Below are positions 1 through 8,547 of a stretch of DNA of 64,000 nucleotides, one piece after another (the first letter of the stretch is position 1; the number at the start of each line of letters is the position of its first letter). The position numbers and the translations under genes are program-made. Origin of the DNA: JAICUF01 sp038250675 (GTDB taxonomy: Bacteria > Gemmatimonadota > Gemmatimonadetes > Gemmatimonadales > GWC2-71-9); contig JBBSCB010000011.1 of the NCBI GenBank assembly GCA_038250675.1, forward strand, positions 1 to 64,000, read 5' to 3'. The notes below the pieces were generated by a model that was not told the origin of the DNA, ran no database searches, and worked only from the letters and a program-made list of their open reading frames with translations.

Positions 1-1
1 C

Positions 2-58
2 CCGCTGAACAAGCAGCAGGCCGCCGCGCTGCGGGCCACGATCCCCAACAACAAATAG
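2..58 (+). CDS. 3' end of an unidentified gene (partial)
   Basis: Eighteen codons in frame 2 run from the window edge to a TAG stop at 56-58, ending in Ile-Pro-Asn-Asn-Lys. The segment is alanine- and glutamine-rich and has high-GC third positions, as real genes here do. It is too short to assign to a family. It may be the tail of a gene that starts outside the window, or chance open sequence. Confidence 0.35.
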   Translation, partial: PLNKQQAAALRATIPNNK

Positions 59-349
59 CTCACAGCAGACCCGAGAGGCGGTCGCGAGCGCGCGACGACC
101 CGCGCTCGAGCTGGCGGCGGAGCGGAGCCGTCGTCCGCCATGCCCTCGTCGTCCATGCGTCGCTCCTCGCTGATGCCGGCATGTGCGGCGTGACTGGAAC
201 CTATCCATCTCCCCGCGCCGGTCAATCGGCGGTGTCGACGATTCGTACACGTCATGCTTTGAGACACCGGAACGTGTTTGCCGTCAACTGTTTCCGGCGT
301 CGGGCTTCGTGTATATCTTCGGCTACCCCTTCTCCAGCGCGGACGGCCC
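59..349. other. Intergenic region upstream of the GAF gene
   Basis: These 291 bases hold no convincing gene. The first half is GC-rich with CG-rich short repeats (gcgagcgcgcgacg). The half next to the GAF gene is more AT-rich (around 240-320) and probably holds its promoter, but I cannot pick clear -35 and -10 boxes. An in-frame TTG at 278 would extend the GAF gene, but no ribosome binding site precedes it. Confidence 0.4.
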
Positions 350-1132
350 ATGACCACGGTTCCGGCAAACGCCCAGGACGAGCTCGAGCGGCTTCAGGGC
401 CGGGTGGGCGGTCTCGAGCACGAGCGGCGACACCTGCTGGCGGTGATCGAGATCCTTCAGGAGATCGGCGGCTCGCTGCACTTCGTGGACATCGTGCAGG
501 CAGTGGCGCGGCGGCTGGGCGAGGCGTTCGGCCTCGACCGCTGCTCGATCTTCCTGGCCGAGCGTGGGGGGCGCACGGTACGCCTGGTGGCGAGCTTCGA
601 GGACCCCAGCATCCGCAACTATGTGGTGGATCTGGAGCGCTACCCTGAGCTGCGGCGCGCGCTGCAGACCGGCGAGACGGTCCACATCCAGGACGTGGCA
701 ACCGACCCCTCGCTCCGCCAGATGCGCGGCGCCCTGCAGACCCGGCGGGTCCGCTCGATCACCGTGGTGCCGATCTCGTGGCGCGGCACGGCGATCGGCG
801 CGATTTTCCTGCGCACCTTCCGCGACGGGCCATCCTTTGCCGAAGCCGACATCCAGTTCTGTCAGGTCGTGGCCGGACTCACGGCGCGTGCGTTGCGCAA
901 TGCGCACCGGTTCGAACGGCTGCAGGAGCGGCGCGGCGACGACACGCGGCTGCACAGCCGCGAGCGAGAGCGGGTGGCGCTGTTCGGCTTCCTGCGCCGC
1001 CTGCTCGACGCCTTTGCCGAGAAGGAAGGTCCGTGGGGCGAAGGCGCCCTGGCCAACGCGAGTGCCGAAGAGATCGAGCGGCTGGTGGGCGTGGCGATGA
1101 CCGTGCTGGCCCAGGAGGCAACCGGACGGTGA
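350..1132 (+). CDS. GAF domain-containing protein
   Basis: A 260-aa soluble protein with a predicted short coiled-coil N-terminus (about residues 5-35, rich in Glu, Leu and Arg) followed by a GAF domain (about 35-190). The GAF signature includes the D-R-C-S-I-F-L strand and a V-V-P-I-S/G-A-I-F-L pair typical of these small-molecule or light-sensing folds. The C-terminal 60 residues are helical and charged. No histidine kinase, GGDEF or HTH output domain is attached, so it probably works as a stand-alone sensor or partner; the ligand cannot be told. The ATG at 350 is preferred over the upstream TTG at 278 because homologous-looking sequence begins there. Its TGA overlaps the GTG of ligA (GTGA), which implies translational coupling. 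Confidence 0.8.
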   Translation: MTTVPANAQDELERLQGRVGGLEHERRHLLAVIEILQEIGGSLHFVDIVQAVARRLGEAFGLDRCSIFLAERGGRTVRLVASFEDPSIRNYVVDLERYPELRRALQTGETVHIQDVATDPSLRQMRGALQTRRVRSITVVPISWRGTAIGAIFLRTFRDGPSFAEADIQFCQVVAGLTARALRNAHRFERLQERRGDDTRLHSRERERVALFGFLRRLLDAFAEKEGPWGEGALANASAEEIERLVGVAMTVLAQEATGR

Positions 1133-3165
1133 CCCGGCGGGAAGCGCGGCCCGCCGGCGGGCCCGCCGCCCGGGCCACCGGTCTGCGGCGCCAGCTCGAC
1201 GACGCCAATCGCGCGTACTATGTCGACGACGCGCCGACCATCAGTGACGCGGAGTACGACCGGCTCTTTCGCGAGCTGCAGGCGCTCGAAGCCGAGCATC
1301 CCGGGCTGCAGACGGCGGACAGCCCCACCCGTCGCGTCGGCGCCGAGCCGGCGTCGTCACTCACGAAGTACCCCCACCGCAGTCCCATGCTGTCGCTGGC
1401 CAACGCGTTCGATCCCTCCGAGCTCGAGGCGTGGGAGGAACGGAACGCGCGTATCGCGCCGGAAACACGCGCGGCCGGCTACGTCATGGAGGTGAAGATC
1501 GACGGCGCGGCGGTGAGTCTCACCTACGAGGATGGTCGCCTCGCGATGGGTGCGACCCGCGGCAACGGGATCATCGGCGAGGATATTACCGCCAATCTGC
1601 GGACCATTGGGGACGTACCGCTGGCGCTCACGGGCACCGGCTGGCCCCGGCTGATGGAGGTGCGCGGCGAGGTGTATTGGCCCTACGCGAGCTTCCGCCG
1701 GCTGAACGAGCGGCGCGCCGCGGACGGCGAATCGCTGTTTGCCAACCCCCGCAATGCGGCGGCCGGAAGTCTTCGCCAGCTTGACCCCGAGATCACCCGG
1801 CACCGGCGACTCCGCATGTTCGCCTTTTCGGTGGAGCCGGTCGAGGGTGGGCTCGATGCCACGACCCATACGGGCGTCCTCGACGCATTGACCCGGTGGG
1901 GGTTCCAGGTGGAACCCCACCGGCGCCGCGTCACCGATCTGGCCGCCGTCCAGGCGGCGGTTCCCGAATTCGAGGCGCTGCTCGACACCCTGCCGTTCCA
2001 GGCCGACGGCGTGGTCATCAAGGTGGATGCGCTGGCGCTGCACACCGAGCTGGGCGTGGTCGGCGGGCGGGAGCCGCGATGGGCCATCGCCCGGAAGTTT
2101 GCGCCGGAGGTGGCGGTGACGCGACTCCGCCGCATCCGCATCAACGTGGGACGCACCGGCGCGCTCAATCCCTACGCCGAGCTGGAGCCGGTCGAGCTCA
2201 GTGGGGTGACGGTTTCCTCCGCCACGCTGCACAACGAGGAGTTGATCGCGCAGAAGGACCTGCGGGAAGGCGACTGGGTGGAGGTGATCCGCGCCGGCGA
2301 GGTGATCCCGCAGGTGGTGGGCTCGCTCAAGGAGCGGCGCGACGGCACGGAACCGATCTTCGTGATGCCGGACGTCTGCCCGGCCTGCGGCACGCCGGTC
2401 GAGCGGCCCGCCGGCGAGGCGATGCGCTTCTGCCCCAACGTCTCCTGCGCCAGCCGGGTGCTCGAGGGAATCGTCCACTTCGCCGGCCGGGATGCGATGG
2501 ACATCCGCGGGCTGGGCTACGAGCGCGTGCGCCAGCTACTGGACGCCGGCCTGGTGCATGACGTCGCGGACCTGTACGATCTCACCGCGGCGCAGCTGGT
2601 TGGGCTCGACCGCTTTGCCGAGCAGTCCGCCGAGCAGCTGGTCCACTCCATCGCCGCCTCCCGGTCGCAGCCAGTGTCGCTGCTGCTCTTTGGCCTGGGC
2701 ATCCGCCATGTGGGGAAGTCGGTGGCGCAGCTCCTGGCGCGGCGGTTCGGGACGATGCCGGCGCTGACGGCGGCATCGCTGGAGGCGATCAATCAGGTCC
2801 CCGGCATCGGCCCGGCGATCGCCGAGGCGGTGGTGGCGTTCGTGGCCGATCCGCGCAACCTGGTGCTCATCGAGCGCCTGGGCCGCGCCGGACTCAACTT
2901 TGCCGAGCCGGACGCGACCGTGGCGGGTGGTCCGCTCGCCGGGCAGGCGTACGTGCTCACCGGCACACTGCCGACGCTTTCACGCGCAACGGCCGCGCAA
3001 CTGATCGAGCGGGCGGGCGGCCGCGTCACCGGCAGCGTCAGCAAGCAGACCGACGCGTTGGTCGCCGGTGAGGAGGCCGGTGGCAAGCTGGACAAGGCCC
3101 GCGCGCTCGGTATCGAGGTGATCGATGAAGCGACACTCTTGCGGCGCGTCGGTGGCGGCGCCTAG
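1129..3165 (+). CDS. ligA: NAD-dependent DNA ligase LigA
   Basis: A 678-aa ligase, the usual LigA length (about 670). It seals nicks in duplex DNA using NAD+ during replication and repair. Domain Ia is at the N-terminus (Y-Y-x-D-x-P-x-I-S-D-A-E-Y-D). The adenylation domain carries K-I-D-G with the AMP-accepting lysine at about residue 123. An OB fold and a four-cysteine zinc finger follow (C417, C420, C435, C440, spacing close to E. coli). Helix-hairpin-helix repeats (about 450-590) and a C-terminal BRCT domain (about 600-678, L-x-G-x-x-Y-V-L-T-G) complete it. The GTG start overlaps the GAF gene's TGA. No key residue is missing. The stop is TAG. Confidence 0.97.
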   Translation: MTRREARPAGGPAARATGLRRQLDDANRAYYVDDAPTISDAEYDRLFRELQALEAEHPGLQTADSPTRRVGAEPASSLTKYPHRSPMLSLANAFDPSELEAWEERNARIAPETRAAGYVMEVKIDGAAVSLTYEDGRLAMGATRGNGIIGEDITANLRTIGDVPLALTGTGWPRLMEVRGEVYWPYASFRRLNERRAADGESLFANPRNAAAGSLRQLDPEITRHRRLRMFAFSVEPVEGGLDATTHTGVLDALTRWGFQVEPHRRRVTDLAAVQAAVPEFEALLDTLPFQADGVVIKVDALALHTELGVVGGREPRWAIARKFAPEVAVTRLRRIRINVGRTGALNPYAELEPVELSGVTVSSATLHNEELIAQKDLREGDWVEVIRAGEVIPQVVGSLKERRDGTEPIFVMPDVCPACGTPVERPAGEAMRFCPNVSCASRVLEGIVHFAGRDAMDIRGLGYERVRQLLDAGLVHDVADLYDLTAAQLVGLDRFAEQSAEQLVHSIAASRSQPVSLLLFGLGIRHVGKSVAQLLARRFGTMPALTAASLEAINQVPGIGPAIAEAVVAFVADPRNLVLIERLGRAGLNFAEPDATVAGGPLAGQAYVLTGTLPTLSRATAAQLIERAGGRVTGSVSKQTDALVAGEEAGGKLDKARALGIEVIDEATLLRRVGGGA

Positions 3166-3168
3166 CTT
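3139..3168 (+). promoter_or_regulatory. Candidate sigma-70 promoter for the V4R gene
   Basis: TTGCGG at 3139-3144 and TAGCTT at 3163-3168 are separated by 18 bases, just before the ATG at 3193. It overlaps the last codons of ligA. Similar box pairs precede other genes here (5478, 26828), which supports a house consensus, but it remains a pattern match. Confidence 0.4.
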
Positions 3169-3192
3169 GAGGCACCCTCAGCCCGACTGGCC

Positions 3193-3762
3193 ATGACGAC
3201 AACCGCATCCCTCGGCTCCCATCATTGCATCGGCCTCGGCCGGCGCGCGCTGCAGCAGCTCCGCACCAGTCTCGAGCGGGATACCGGCGTGCAGGCGGCG
3301 GCGTATCTGCAGGAGGCGGGTTTCGCGGGCGGTGCCGAACTGTTCGACGCATACACCGGCTGGCTGGCGGCGGCCTACCAAGTCACCCGGCCGGCCGAGC
3401 TGGACGCACAGTACCTCAGCGACGTGCTGTCGCGGTTCTTCGCGGAGTACGGGTGGGGGAGTCTCACCGTGCATCCAGTGGGTGACGCGGTGCTGGCGCT
3501 CGACTCGATTGAATGGGCCGAGGCCAGCGACGAAGGCGGCGCCGAGTATCCGTCTTGCCACCTGTCCTGCGGACTGCTGGCGGATTTCCTGGGCCGCATG
3601 TCCGACGGGCTGGTGGCGGTAATGGAGGTGGAGTGCCGGTCCCGCGGCGATGCGCGCTGCCGCTTCCTTGCCGGTGCGCCGGAAACCCTGGCCACGCTGT
3701 ATGACCGCATGGCGCAGGGCATGGCGTACGGTGAAGCGCTGGGGCTCGAGGGCGCGGCCTAG
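3193..3762 (+). CDS. V4R (4-vinyl reductase-like) domain protein
   Basis: A 189-aa protein whose C-terminal half (about residues 105-180) fits the V4R small-molecule-binding domain, seen in the XylR/DmpR sensor N-terminus and in bacteriochlorophyll J/4-vinyl reductase proteins. Visible marks are C-H-L-S-C-G-L-L-A-D-F-L-G-R near residue 122 and the closing E-V-E-C-R-S-R-G-D-A-R-C-R-F. The cysteines resemble the zinc or heme-type cluster of the family. The N-terminus has no DNA-binding or kinase domain, so it may be a stand-alone sensor. No photosynthesis genes lie nearby, so a role in pigment synthesis is not supported by context. Confidence 0.8.
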   Translation: MTTTASLGSHHCIGLGRRALQQLRTSLERDTGVQAAAYLQEAGFAGGAELFDAYTGWLAAAYQVTRPAELDAQYLSDVLSRFFAEYGWGSLTVHPVGDAVLALDSIEWAEASDEGGAEYPSCHLSCGLLADFLGRMSDGLVAVMEVECRSRGDARCRFLAGAPETLATLYDRMAQGMAYGEALGLEGAA

Positions 3763-3773
3763 CGCCCACGGGC

Positions 3774-4817
3774 TCAGTCCTTCAACAGCCGGACATCTCC
3801 CGAACCGGCATCGATCGAGAGCTTCCCCCGCCCGTCCCCGATGCGGCCGATCAGTCGGTCCCGCTCGCGCCGGGTCACTGCCACCGCAAACTCACTGGTG
3901 ATGTCGCCGCTGGACGTCTCAATGTCGAGTTCGGCGCTGAGCGACGCCGGCGCGTGGATCGTGACGTCGCCTGACCCGGTTTCGCCGTGAAAGCCGCGGA
4001 GCGAGGCATCGACTTCGGTCATGATGTTCCCGCTGCCTGTCTCCACGCTCACGTCGGCGCTCGACACGCCGTGCAGCTCCACGTCACCCGACCCGGTTTC
4101 GACCTTCAATCGCGTTGCGCCCAGGCCCGTGGCGGTCACGTTGCCGGAGCCGGTTTCGATGCCGACTTCCCCCGCCTGGAGCCGGGTGAGCGTGATATCA
4201 CCCGAGCCGGACTCGAGCGTCACGTCACCGCGGGCTTCGCTGATCCGGATATCACCCGAGCCGACGTCCATATTGAGCGCGCCCGCCGTCCCGCTGGCAT
4301 CCACGTCGGCGCTCGACGCGTCGATCGAGAGGTGCCCGTCGACATTGGTGACGGTGACACGTCCGACGCCGGCGTTCACCGCAATCCGCTGGCCGGCCGG
4401 CACCATGATGCGCAGATCGGCATGTGCGTCCAGGCCGTCCCCGTCGCCGCTCATGGTGATCTCGTGCCCGCTGCGGTCCTCGAAAGTTCCATCATCGAGG
4501 ACCCTGAGGCGGGTCTGGGAGTGCCGGCCCATCGGCGCATAGACGATCCGGTTCCCCGGATAGATCACGCGGAGCGTCTCCCGGCCGGCGAGCGGGCCGC
4601 TGGTGACTTCCAGCCGTGATGCATCCGCGCCGCCCCGCGTCACCTCGACCACGACGGACGAGCCGGTCCCGGCCTCGACCCGCATCTGGCCCACGAGATT
4701 GTAGACCGCGACATCACTACCGGTGAGCGTGTAGCGCGAGGACTGGGCGGCAAGCGAGCCGGAGACGAGCGGCAGGACGAGGGTCAGCGCGATGGTCCTG
4801 AAATGAGTTCCGGACAT
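3774..4817 (-). CDS. DUF4097 family beta-helix protein, exported
   Basis: A 347-aa protein with a Sec signal peptide (F-R-T-I-A-L-T-L-V-L-P-L-V-S-G-S-L-A-A-Q, cleavage after about residue 25). It then consists of repeats of about 19-20 residues built around the motif (E/V)-T-G-S-G-(D/N)-(I/V). At least eight copies can be counted between about residues 150 and 345. This matches the DUF4097/DUF2807 putative adhesin fold, a right-handed parallel beta-helix. The start was moved to ATG 4817 because a GGAG box precedes it and the signal peptide begins there. Function is unknown; an envelope or periplasmic structural role is likely. It converges with the V4R gene, with only 11 bases between the stops. 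Confidence 0.85.
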   Translation of the reverse strand: MSGTHFRTIALTLVLPLVSGSLAAQSSRYTLTGSDVAVYNLVGQMRVEAGTGSSVVVEVTRGGADASRLEVTSGPLAGRETLRVIYPGNRIVYAPMGRHSQTRLRVLDDGTFEDRSGHEITMSGDGDGLDAHADLRIMVPAGQRIAVNAGVGRVTVTNVDGHLSIDASSADVDASGTAGALNMDVGSGDIRISEARGDVTLESGSGDITLTRLQAGEVGIETGSGNVTATGLGATRLKVETGSGDVELHGVSSADVSVETGSGNIMTEVDASLRGFHGETGSGDVTIHAPASLSAELDIETSSGDITSEFAVAVTRRERDRLIGRIGDGRGKLSIDAGSGDVRLLKD

Positions 4818-4878
4818 GAGCACTCCAACGTGAGGGGTCGGAGCGTTGGATAGGCGGCGGGGCGAAAAGGTTGCGGGG

Positions 4879-5385
4879 TCAGGCCAGGCGGGCAGCGTAA
4901 TCGGGCCGCATGACCAGCTCACCGCCCTGGATCACTTCCCGGTCCCAGGGCAGGATGATGAAGCTCTCGGTGGCAAAGGCGTGGTAGTCCGGCGCGTAGT
5001 CGCCGGTACGGAATGAGACGGCGGTGCGGACCTCCAGCGGGGCCAGAGCCCGCACCTCGCTGAGCGCGAGACGGAGCGTGCTGCCGGTGTCGCAGGTTTC
5101 GTCCACCACCAGGATGCGGCGGCCGCGCACGGTGGACGGCGGCCCCGAGACCAGCACCGGATCTTCGTCGGCTTCGCGCCGGGTGACCACCATGGACGCA
5201 AACTCGCACTGCAGGATCGACGCGACGACCACGCCGGGAATCACGCCGGCCTTGGCCACGCCGAGCACGACCTCGGGCTGGTACTCCGCCGCCACGCGCA
5301 GCGCGAGCGCGCGGCAGAGCTCGCCAAAGAACGGCCAGTCGACTTCCAGTACCCCTCGCGGGCCACTCGGCGCAACTCGGCGCAT
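4879..5385 (-). CDS. Phosphoribosyltransferase family protein
   Basis: A 168-aa protein of the type I phosphoribosyltransferase fold. The PRPP-binding loop is seen as I-L-V-V-D-E-T-C-D-T-G-S-T (about residues 88-100). The family norm is D-D-x-x-x-T-G; here the second Asp is Glu. The V-V-L-G-V-A-K-A-G loop near residue 45 fits the PPi-binding loop. It may act on hypoxanthine, guanine or xanthine, but the substrate cannot be told. The start at ATG 5385 is chosen because AAGGAG lies 6 bases upstream. It is upstream of the DUF4097 gene on the same strand with a 61-base gap. Confidence 0.82.
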   Translation of the reverse strand: MRRVAPSGPRGVLEVDWPFFGELCRALALRVAAEYQPEVVLGVAKAGVIPGVVVASILQCEFASMVVTRREADEDPVLVSGPPSTVRGRRILVVDETCDTGSTLRLALSEVRALAPLEVRTAVSFRTGDYAPDYHAFATESFIILPWDREVIQGGELVMRPDYAARLA

Positions 5386-5477
5386 GTCCGGCTCCTTCGT
5401 TGTACGCGGCCCCACGGCCGACTCCGGAAGCTACGCGCTCCACGGGGGCGCGGCAACAGCGGCGGCGAGGCGTTGCG

Positions 5478-5506
5478 TTGCGGGCCACCGGAGCGGGGAC
5501 TATCTT
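5478..5506 (+). promoter_or_regulatory. Candidate sigma-70 promoter for the TPR gene
   Basis: TTGCGG (5478-5483) and TATCTT (5501-5506) are separated by exactly 17 bases. The ATG of the TPR gene lies 59 bases downstream of the -10 box. This region also lies upstream of the oppositely oriented phosphoribosyltransferase gene, so it is a divergent promoter region. Confidence 0.45.
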
Positions 5507-5565
5507 TGCTCCCTGCGCTATCTCGTGAATTCCGTTGACCTTCCGCGCGGGGAAACTCCGTCCTC

Positions 5566-6009
5566 ATGAGCATCTGGCGCCGCCTGCTGGGCCAAGCATC
5601 GACCGAAAGCGTGCGGCCGCAGCGCCTCGACTATCTCAACGAGGGGCTGGCGCTCGAGCGCCAGGGCGATTACGAGGCCGCGCTGACCTCGTACCGGTTG
5701 GCCTTCCGCGACAACCCCACCGACTCGCGCATTCTGCTGAACATGGCGATCGCGTTCACCAAGACCGGGCAGCCGGAGGAGGCGATCCGCCATTACAAGC
5801 GCGCGCTCGAGCTCGACAACACGCTGGGCGGAGCCCACTACGGCGTGGCGTTTCTGCTCCTCAAGCGGGGCGACACGCAGCAGGCGGCCGACCACCTGCG
5901 CGCCTTCCTCTCGCGTCCACCCAAGGGGCCGGATGCCGATCGGTGGGTGCAGCATGCGGAAGCCGCGCTCCGGGACATCGCCAGCGCACCCACGGCGGAG
6001 ACGCCATGA
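5566..6009 (+). CDS. Tetratricopeptide repeat protein
   Basis: A 147-aa protein with three TPR units between about residues 20 and 125. The helix pairs show the usual W/Y-L-G-Y-A-F-A-P spacing, for example G-D-Y-E-A-A-L-T-S-Y-R-L-A and G-Q-P-E-E-A-I-R-H-Y-K-R-A-L. It has no signal peptide and should be cytosolic, acting as a protein-binding scaffold of unknown partner. Its stop TGA overlaps the ATG of the following lipoprotein gene (ATGA), so the two are co-translated. Confidence 0.85.
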   Translation: MSIWRRLLGQASTESVRPQRLDYLNEGLALERQGDYEAALTSYRLAFRDNPTDSRILLNMAIAFTKTGQPEEAIRHYKRALELDNTLGGAHYGVAFLLLKRGDTQQAADHLRAFLSRPPKGPDADRWVQHAEAALRDIASAPTAETP

Positions 6010-6701
6010 TCCGCGCGCTGCCGCTCCTCGCGGTGGCGGCACTAGGCTGCAGCAACCTGACCGACGCCGGCGACGGCGTGGTCGCCCTCGACGTGACGGT
6101 GCCGGCCCGACTCGTGGTCGAGGTGGGCGACACCATCCAGCTCCGAGCGCGGGCACTCGATCGCAACGGCGACAGCGTGGCGGCCGCCATCACCTGGCAC
6201 ACGCCCGACAGTACCATCGCGGTGGACTCGCTGACCGGTCGCGCCACCGGGCTGCTGGGCGGACTGCCCGGAAAAATTCAGGCCGCCGAGGGCGCGCTGG
6301 TCTCTGATTTTCTCCAGTTCACCGTGCTCGGGCGGGCGGACTCGCTGGCGCTGCCGGCCGCTGCCGCCGACACGGCCGCGCCAGGCGTCACCCAGTCGGC
6401 TCCGCTCGCGGCGCAACTGCTGGGTGCGGCCGGCGTCGATCTCAGCGGCCACCGGCTCATCTTCACGGTGACTGCGCCGGCGTTCGCCGACCCCGTGACG
6501 CGGACGGTGGAGCTCTCCAACGCCGCGCTGGCCGACACGGTGCTGACGGCGGCGGACGGCACACCGCTCACCCCGGTGACGCTGGGCCGCGCGAACGGTG
6601 CGACGGCGCCGATGGACGCGACCGTCTCCGTGCGCGCCATCCGGCCGAGCGGCGTCCTGGTGCCCGGCTCGGATCAGGTCTTTGTCGTAACCTTCCAGTA
6701 G
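6006..6701 (+). CDS. Ig-like (BIG2-type) domain lipoprotein
   Basis: A 231-aa lipoprotein. The N-terminus (M-I-R-A-L-P-L-L-A-V-A-A-L-G-C) is a short signal with a lipobox, Cys at residue 15. Residues about 25-110 look like a bacterial Ig-like BIG2 domain (V-E-V-G-D-T-I-Q-L-R-A, then the S-T-I-A-V-D ... G-R-A-T-G strands). The remainder is an all-beta region without a recognised family. It is probably anchored to a membrane facing the periplasm or cell surface. Translational overlap with the upstream TPR gene suggests they act together. Confidence 0.8.
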   Translation: MIRALPLLAVAALGCSNLTDAGDGVVALDVTVPARLVVEVGDTIQLRARALDRNGDSVAAAITWHTPDSTIAVDSLTGRATGLLGGLPGKIQAAEGALVSDFLQFTVLGRADSLALPAAAADTAAPGVTQSAPLAAQLLGAAGVDLSGHRLIFTVTAPAFADPVTRTVELSNAALADTVLTAADGTPLTPVTLGRANGATAPMDATVSVRAIRPSGVLVPGSDQVFVVTFQ

Positions 6702-6724
6702 GCGCGGACCCGGAGCGAGCGATC

Positions 6725-8545
6725 GTGACTTCCCCCGGTACCCTGAACGAGCTGTTTTTTGGGGCGGTGGACGCGAATGCGTCACGGCCGGTCGCGATGC
6801 GCGCGAGCCGCAATGGCGTCTGGTCCGACGTGAGCTACGCCGACCTGCTGGAACGAGTGCGGGCGTTCAGCCTCGGACTGCTCGAGCTGGGACTGGTGGC
6901 GGGAGACCGCGTCGCGATCGTCTCGGAGAACCGCCCCGAGTGGGCGATCGCCGACTACGGGACGCTGACCGCCCGCTGCGCCGATGTGCCCGTCTATCCT
7001 ACACTCCCGGCACGCCAGATTGAGTATATCCTGCGCGACTCCGGCGCGGTGGCCGCCTGCGTGTCCAATCGCGAGCAGCTCGACAAGCTGCTCGAGATCC
7101 GCGGGCGGCTGCCCACGCTCCGTCACGTCATCACCTTCGATACCGGCCTCGGCGGACCTGGCGTCCTGTCGCTCGATGATGTGTACGCGCGCGGCCGGGC
7201 CGCGACGACCGACGCCGACTGGCGCGCCGCCGCGCTGGCCGCCACGCCGGACGAGCTGGCCACGCTGATCTACACCTCGGGTACCACCGGCGATCCGAAG
7301 GGCGTGATGCTGACCCACGGTAACATCGCCTCCAACGTGGTGTCGGGCCTGTCCGTCATCTCGGTGGACTCCAGCGACGAGTGCCTCTCGTTTCTTCCCC
7401 TCTCCCACATCTTCGAGCGGACCGGCGGTCACTACGTGATGCTGCATGCCGGCGTGGTCATCAACTACGCGGGCAGCATCGACACTGTCTCGGCCGACAT
7501 GCAGGCGCGCCACCCCACCTGCATGCTCTCGGTGCCCCGGCTCTATGAGAAGATCTACGCCCGGGTCCTCGAGAGCGCCCTGTCCGGGTCGGCGGTCAAG
7601 AAACAGATCTTCTTCTGGGCCAAGCGGCACGGGGAGATCTGGGCCGAATATGTGCTGGCGGGGAAGCCGGTGCCCCGGGGCGTGCGGCTGCGCCACCGGA
7701 TCGGCGACCGCCTGGTGTTCAGCAAGCTGCGGGCGCGCACTGGGGGGCGGCTGCGCTTCTTCATTTCGGGCGGTGCCCCGCTCTCGGCCGATATCGCCAA
7801 GTTTTTCTTTGCCGCGGGGCTCCCGATCCTGGAGGGATACGGGCTCACCGAGACCTCGCCGGTGATCACGCTCAACAGCCTGACGCATGTCAAGCTGGGG
7901 ACGGTGGGCCGCCCCATCCCCGGCGTCGAGGTGCGCATCGCGCCGGACGGCGAGATTCTGACGCGTGGGCCGCACGTCATGAAGGGCTACTATCATCAGC
8001 CCGAAGCCACCGCCGAGGCCATCGATCCCGATGGATGGTTCCGCACCGGCGACATCGGGATGATCGACGCTGATGGCTTCCTCAAGATCACCGACCGCAA
8101 GAAGGACATCATCGTCACGGCCGGCGGCAAGAACATCGCGCCCCAGCCGATCGAAAACGTGGTCAAGGGAAACAAGTTCGTCTCCAACGCCGTGATGCTG
8201 GGCGACAAGCGGAAGTTCCCGCTGATGCTGGTGGTGCCGAACCTCGACAGTCTCCGGACGTGGGCGCAACGGAAGGGCATCGCCGTCACCGACGTGGATG
8301 CGCTGCTGGCGCGGCCCGAGGTGATGGCCAAGATGGAGCGGGAGGTCTCGCGGACCCTGAGCGAGCTGGCCCACTTCGAGACGCCCAAGAAGCTGATTCT
8401 GCTGGGGACCGACTTCAGCATCGAGACCGGCGAGCTGACGCCGACGCTGAAGGTCAAGCGCCGGGTGGTGGAGCAGAACTATCGCGACCGGATCGAGGCG
8501 GTATACGCCGAGGCCGAGCGCACGGGGCACTCGGCGCCGGGGTAG
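6725..8545 (+). CDS. Long-chain fatty-acid-CoA ligase (AMP-forming)
   Basis: A 606-aa acyl-CoA synthetase of the AMP-forming (ANL) family. It would activate long-chain fatty acids to acyl-CoA through an acyl-AMP intermediate. Motifs in order: the P-loop Y-T-S-G-T-T-G-D-P-K-G-V (about residue 183), Y-G-L-T-E-T-S-P (about 371), G-W-F-R-T-G-D-I-G (about 435), D-R-K-K-D-I-I-V and the C-terminal lysine region P-T-L-K-V-K-R-R. It resembles the FadD15/FAA1-like long form. The GTG start at 6725 has a GGAG box about 9 bases upstream. It stands 23 bases after the lipoprotein gene and may be read with it. Confidence 0.93.
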   Translation: MTSPGTLNELFFGAVDANASRPVAMRASRNGVWSDVSYADLLERVRAFSLGLLELGLVAGDRVAIVSENRPEWAIADYGTLTARCADVPVYPTLPARQIEYILRDSGAVAACVSNREQLDKLLEIRGRLPTLRHVITFDTGLGGPGVLSLDDVYARGRAATTDADWRAAALAATPDELATLIYTSGTTGDPKGVMLTHGNIASNVVSGLSVISVDSSDECLSFLPLSHIFERTGGHYVMLHAGVVINYAGSIDTVSADMQARHPTCMLSVPRLYEKIYARVLESALSGSAVKKQIFFWAKRHGEIWAEYVLAGKPVPRGVRLRHRIGDRLVFSKLRARTGGRLRFFISGGAPLSADIAKFFFAAGLPILEGYGLTETSPVITLNSLTHVKLGTVGRPIPGVEVRIAPDGEILTRGPHVMKGYYHQPEATAEAIDPDGWFRTGDIGMIDADGFLKITDRKKDIIVTAGGKNIAPQPIENVVKGNKFVSNAVMLGDKRKFPLMLVVPNLDSLRTWAQRKGIAVTDVDALLARPEVMAKMEREVSRTLSELAHFETPKKLILLGTDFSIETGELTPTLKVKRRVVEQNYRDRIEAVYAEAERTGHSAPG

Positions 8546-8547
8546 CG

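Noticed and set aside
278..349. Upstream TTG start for the GAF protein
   Set aside because: No ribosome binding site; the extension has no family-like sequence.
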